Shown here piece by piece: positions 61,301 to 64,000 of a stretch of 64,000 bases of DNA. Every line of letters starts with the position of its first letter. The stretch's first letter is position 1. The notes beneath the pieces were generated by a model, which saw only the letters and a program-made list of their open reading frames with translations, was not told the DNA's origin and did no database searches. Source of the DNA: Arthrobacter bussei (lineage in GTDB: Bacteria > Actinomycetota > Actinomycetes > Actinomycetales > Micrococcaceae); NCBI RefSeq assembly GCF_009377195.2, contig NZ_VJXX01000001.1, positions 1-64,000 of the forward strand. Reading direction: 5' to 3'. The position numbers were made by a program, and so were the translations under genes.

Positions 61301-62280
61301 TCGAACACCAGCTCTCCGCGCGCTGCCGCGCCTCGTGCCCAGTCGAGGGCACCCATCATCTTCTTGCCCGCGGGCTGGACCTGTCCGAGCTGCACGGGCG
61401 CGGTGCCGGTACCCACGAGGACGGCGCGCCCCTCGACGCCGACCTCCCCGGGAACCAGTGCACGGGGTCCCGGCTCCCCCTCCGTCAGGGAGGCGCCGTC
61501 GGGGCCGGTCGTCCCTGGTGGCCCGGACCGTTCGGCGGCCGGCGTCACGGGCCCCACTTTCACCCGCTGACCCTCGAGCAGGGTCCAGGCTCCCGGTTCG
61601 GGCGTGACCGCGTTGATCCGCCGCCGGACCGCGACCGCAGGCTGCGACCAGTCGATGCGTGCGTCGTCGATGGTCAGCTTGGGTGCGAGGGTGGCCTCCC
61701 CCGTCTGGGGAGTCGCCGTGACCTGCCCGGTGTCGATGCCCGAGAGGGTCTGGACGAGGAGCACGGCTCCGCTGTGCGAGAGGCGCTCGAGCAGCTCACC
61801 GCTGGTCGAGCCAGGATCGAGCGTCTCGGTCATCACGCCGAAGACCGGCCCGGTGTCGAGGCCCTCCTCGAGCAGGAAGGTGGAGGCACCCGTCACGTCG
61901 TCGCCGGCGAGGACGGAGTGCTGCACCGGGGCCGCTCCGCGCCAGGCGGGGAGGACCGAGAAGTGGAGATTGATCCAACCGTGGCGCGGGATCCGCAGCC
62001 CGGCCGGCGGAACGATGCCGCCGTAGGCGACGATCGCCGCAGCGTCGAGGTCCAGCTCGTCGAGCTCGGCGATGAGCTCCTGAGTGAAGCGGTTCGCCTT
62101 GAGGACCGGCAGACCCAGCTCCTCCGCGGCCGCTGCCACGGGGCTGGGCGTCAGGACCTTCCGGCGTCCGAGCGGCGCGTCGACGCGCGTGAGCACACCG
62201 GCGACGTCGAACCCTGCGTCCACCAGTGCGCGCAGTGACGGCACCGCCACCTCGGGTGTCCCAGCGAACAGGATCCTCAT
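61297..62280 (-). CDS. fmt: methionyl-tRNA formyltransferase
   Basis: 327 residues. Start MRILFAGTPEVAVPSLRALV; the formyl-folate site has GWINLHFSVLPAWRGAAPVQ with the catalytic N-x-H-x-S-L-P pattern, and the aspartate lies in MTETLDPGSTSG. The C-terminal OB-like domain binds tRNA and carries a Gly/Pro-rich insert near 245-265. It makes formyl-Met-tRNA for initiation. Starts inside the def stop (ATGA). Confidence 0.96.
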   Translation of the reverse strand: MRILFAGTPEVAVPSLRALVDAGFDVAGVLTRVDAPLGRRKVLTPSPVAAAAEELGLPVLKANRFTQELIAELDELDLDAAAIVAYGGIVPPAGLRIPRHGWINLHFSVLPAWRGAAPVQHSVLAGDDVTGASTFLLEEGLDTGPVFGVMTETLDPGSTSGELLERLSHSGAVLLVQTLSGIDTGQVTATPQTGEATLAPKLTIDDARIDWSQPAVAVRRRINAVTPEPGAWTLLEGQRVKVGPVTPAAERSGPPGTTGPDGASLTEGEPGPRALVPGEVGVEGRAVLVGTGTAPVQLGQVQPAGKKMMGALDWARGAAARGELVFE

Positions 62281-62879
62281 CGGCTGGTCCCGCCGGAAGG
62301 TCCACTCGTCGCTCCCGGCAGGACTCCCCGGGTGAAGCTCGAGCCGAGCGATCGGGCGCGCTCCGCGGCCGTGCGGGTCGTCACCCGGTTGTAGTCGGCG
62401 CTGCGGATGGCGCGGAGGGCGTTCTTCCGGTCCTCGCCCGCCAACCGGTCGATATAGAGCCGCCCCCTGAGGTGGTCCGTCTCATGCTGCAGCGCCCGCG
62501 CCAGCATGCCGGTACCCTCGACGACGATCTCCTGACCGGTGAGGTCCTTCCCTGTGACCCTGGCCCATTCCGTCCTGTCGACGAAGCTGCCGAGCCCCGG
62601 GACCGACAGGCAGCCCTCGACGTCGATCTCGCCCTGCGATGCGCCGGCGACCTCCAGGACGGGGTTGACCACATGGCCCTCGGCGCCGTCCACGCGGTAG
62701 GTGAAGACCTGGAGGCCGATGCCGACCTGGGGTGCAGCGAGGCCGGCCCCCTGGACGTCGATCATCGTCTCGGTCATGTCGCCGATCAGGCGCGCGAGCT
62801 CGGGACCGAAATCGGTGACCTCGGCGGCCGGTGTGCGGAGGATCGGGTCGCCGATCATGCGGATGCTCAGGACGGCCAT
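62277..62879 (-). CDS. def: peptide deformylase
   Basis: 200 residues from ATG 62879. Motif 1 is GAGLAAPQVGIG, motif 2 EGCLSVPG and motif 3 QHETDHLRGRLYID, which bind the metal. The C-terminal tail (about 165-200) is longer than in E. coli and basic, as in some actinobacteria. Removes formyl from nascent proteins. First gene of the def-fmt-rsmB unit. Confidence 0.96.
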   Translation of the reverse strand: MAVLSIRMIGDPILRTPAAEVTDFGPELARLIGDMTETMIDVQGAGLAAPQVGIGLQVFTYRVDGAEGHVVNPVLEVAGASQGEIDVEGCLSVPGLGSFVDRTEWARVTGKDLTGQEIVVEGTGMLARALQHETDHLRGRLYIDRLAGEDRKNALRAIRSADYNRVTTRTAAERARSLGSSFTRGVLPGATSGPSGGTSR

Positions 62880-63033
62880 CGGTGTTCGGATCCTCGTTTC
62901 GGTCGCGCGGCGCTCCCGCCGGACTGTGGGTTCGTGCCCCGCGGGCCACTCCATGGCCGCGAGGCTCCCGTCAATCCTAGTGCCGACCCGGGATCCGGTT
63001 GCGGGTACCCACCTTCTGCACCTGCCGCCTGCA

Positions 63034-63951
63034 TCAGGCAGGGACGGCGGGTCCGGTGCTGTCGGTGGTCCCCGTCGAACCCGGGTTCGACGCGGGATGC
63101 GAGCCCGTCCGGGCGGGAGGCGGACCGACGGGCAGCAGGGCACGCCCTGCCTCCTCCGCCTCCAGGCCTGCCTCCCACGCCCGCCGCAGCGCGCAGAACC
63201 GCAACCAGTGGTTCCTGAGCACTGCCGGGTTGGCACGCATGGCGCGTACCTCGGTCTGCCCGACGGCCACGCCGAGCAGGAGCGGCTGGTCGCCGTGCGC
63301 CCACGGGCGCCATTGCCCCTTCTCGGGATCGACCAGCGACTCCTCGGCCTTCATCCCGGCGACCAGCTGCATGACGACCTTGTCGTCGAGTGCCTTCACG
63401 AACCCGTCGCGGTCCGTGTTCTTGGTCTTGTAGTCGATCAGGCAGGTGCGTCCGCCGATCGTCGCGACCAGGTCGAGGGTGCCCGCGTAGCCGAGGGCAG
63501 CATTCCAGACCGTGATCTCCGGTTCCACCGGCCGCACGTCGTACAGGTCCCACCATTCGTCGAAGCGCTGCGCGAAGCCCTGCTCCCCGTTCTCCTCGAG
63601 AGCCAGGCGCGCGGCGTCCAGCGTCTCAGGCCTGCCGAGGGCCCGCAGCGCCACCTGCTCGCAGTAGTGGTGCACCCGGGTACCGCGCAGGGCTGCCACG
63701 TCGCGGTACCGTTCGGCCGCCGAGGACGCGTCCCGCACCGTGGTCCGCAGCTCGGCGGGGTTGCCGAGCGCGCCGGGAAGACGCGGATCCTTCGCCAGGG
63801 CCGTTGCGGCCATGTGTCCGTACCAGCCGCCGAGGGAGCTGGGCAGCTGGGAGATGACGGTAGTGATGGAGGGTACGGCGGGCTGTTCCGAGGTGGAACG
63901 CGCGTACATCCTGCCGTGGGGTGTCGCATGGGCGAGGAGCGGGGCGGTCAT
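63034..63951 (-). CDS. RecB/Cas4-like PD-(D/E)XK nuclease-fold protein
   Basis: 305 residues. The nuclease core is RGTRVHHYCEQVALRAL, then EITVWNAALGYAGTLDLVAT and TCLIDYKTKNTDRDG, which give the H, D and DxK residues of a RecB-like site. The C-terminal tail is low-complexity (TGTTDSTGPAVPA). The gene is conserved next to def-fmt in Micrococcaceae, as I recall. It may process DNA ends; the partner is not known. Little space remains to the right edge. Confidence 0.8.
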   Translation of the reverse strand: MTAPLLAHATPHGRMYARSTSEQPAVPSITTVISQLPSSLGGWYGHMAATALAKDPRLPGALGNPAELRTTVRDASSAAERYRDVAALRGTRVHHYCEQVALRALGRPETLDAARLALEENGEQGFAQRFDEWWDLYDVRPVEPEITVWNAALGYAGTLDLVATIGGRTCLIDYKTKNTDRDGFVKALDDKVVMQLVAGMKAEESLVDPEKGQWRPWAHGDQPLLLGVAVGQTEVRAMRANPAVLRNHWLRFCALRRAWEAGLEAEEAGRALLPVGPPPARTGSHPASNPGSTGTTDSTGPAVPA

Positions 63952-64000
63952 GAGCCAAGTCTCTCAGGCACCTCCGACAGGATGGTGCGGCGTCGGACCA

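Overview
The window comes from a high-GC actinobacterium of the Micrococcaceae, most like Arthrobacter or a close relative. The evidence is the strong G/C third-position bias, frequent GTG and TTG starts, the gene order rpsD / DUF948 / alaS / ruvX / mltG / aroE / aroC / aroK / aroB / efp / nusB, a def-fmt-rsmB-rpe run, and an actinobacterial acVLRF1 release-factor homologue. Names rest on reading motifs and gene order; no database search was run.

Layout. About 1-42 kb is accessory DNA and about 43-64 kb is conserved chromosome. The left edge holds the start of an IS30-like transposase and two lipoprotein genes. From 2.6 to 12 kb lies a defence island: an Mrr-type nuclease, a tightly coupled operon of MmeI-like DNA methyltransferase, SF2 helicase and GIY-YIG nuclease, an EVE-like/HNH protein, and a cytidine deaminase fused to an ASCH domain. 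An IS110 element follows (12.1-13.5 kb); its noncoding end is present a second time at 11.04-11.16 kb without a transposase. A plasmid-like segment (13.7-18.6 kb) carries an excisionase-type HTH protein, ParB, a DUF488 pair and a serine resolvase.

An arsenic cluster fills 18.8-26 kb: an MFS protein, then arsB-arsC-arsR divergent from arsC-trxB-arsO. A second IS110 transposase sits at 26.1-27.2 kb. From 27.5 to 37 kb the DNA is a mosaic of small genes: tiny zinc-ribbon proteins, small membrane proteins, a GAF protein, a degenerate Hpt-like protein, a hydrolase, Nudix, GNAT and helicase-associated-domain proteins, plus duplicated and frameshifted pieces. At 37-41.6 kb a MerR regulator appears to control an F420/NADP-like oxidoreductase, a DHA2 drug exporter and a flavin monooxygenase through three copies of one operator. 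At 42-43.8 kb are a frameshifted GAF-ANTAR gene and a GAF gene.

The core (43.9-64 kb, nearly all on the minus strand) covers shikimate synthesis (aroE, aroC, aroK, aroB), translation (efp, alaS, rpsD, fmt, def, rsmB), nusB, mltG, ruvX, rarA, acVLRF1, a 2-hydroxyacid dehydrogenase, rpe and a RecB-like nuclease.

Strongest leads for something undescribed: (1) a ~190-nt noncoding element in two copies (16313-16501 and 27548-27745), closed by a 13-14 bp helix that pairs fully only when read on the minus strand, with an inner helix kept by compensatory changes; (2) the methyltransferase-helicase-GIY-YIG operon, where the MmeI-like N-terminal nuclease site looks lost; (3) the deaminase-ASCH fusion; (4) an orphan copy of an IS110 bridge-RNA-like region with a changed central segment; (5) the three-site MerR regulon.
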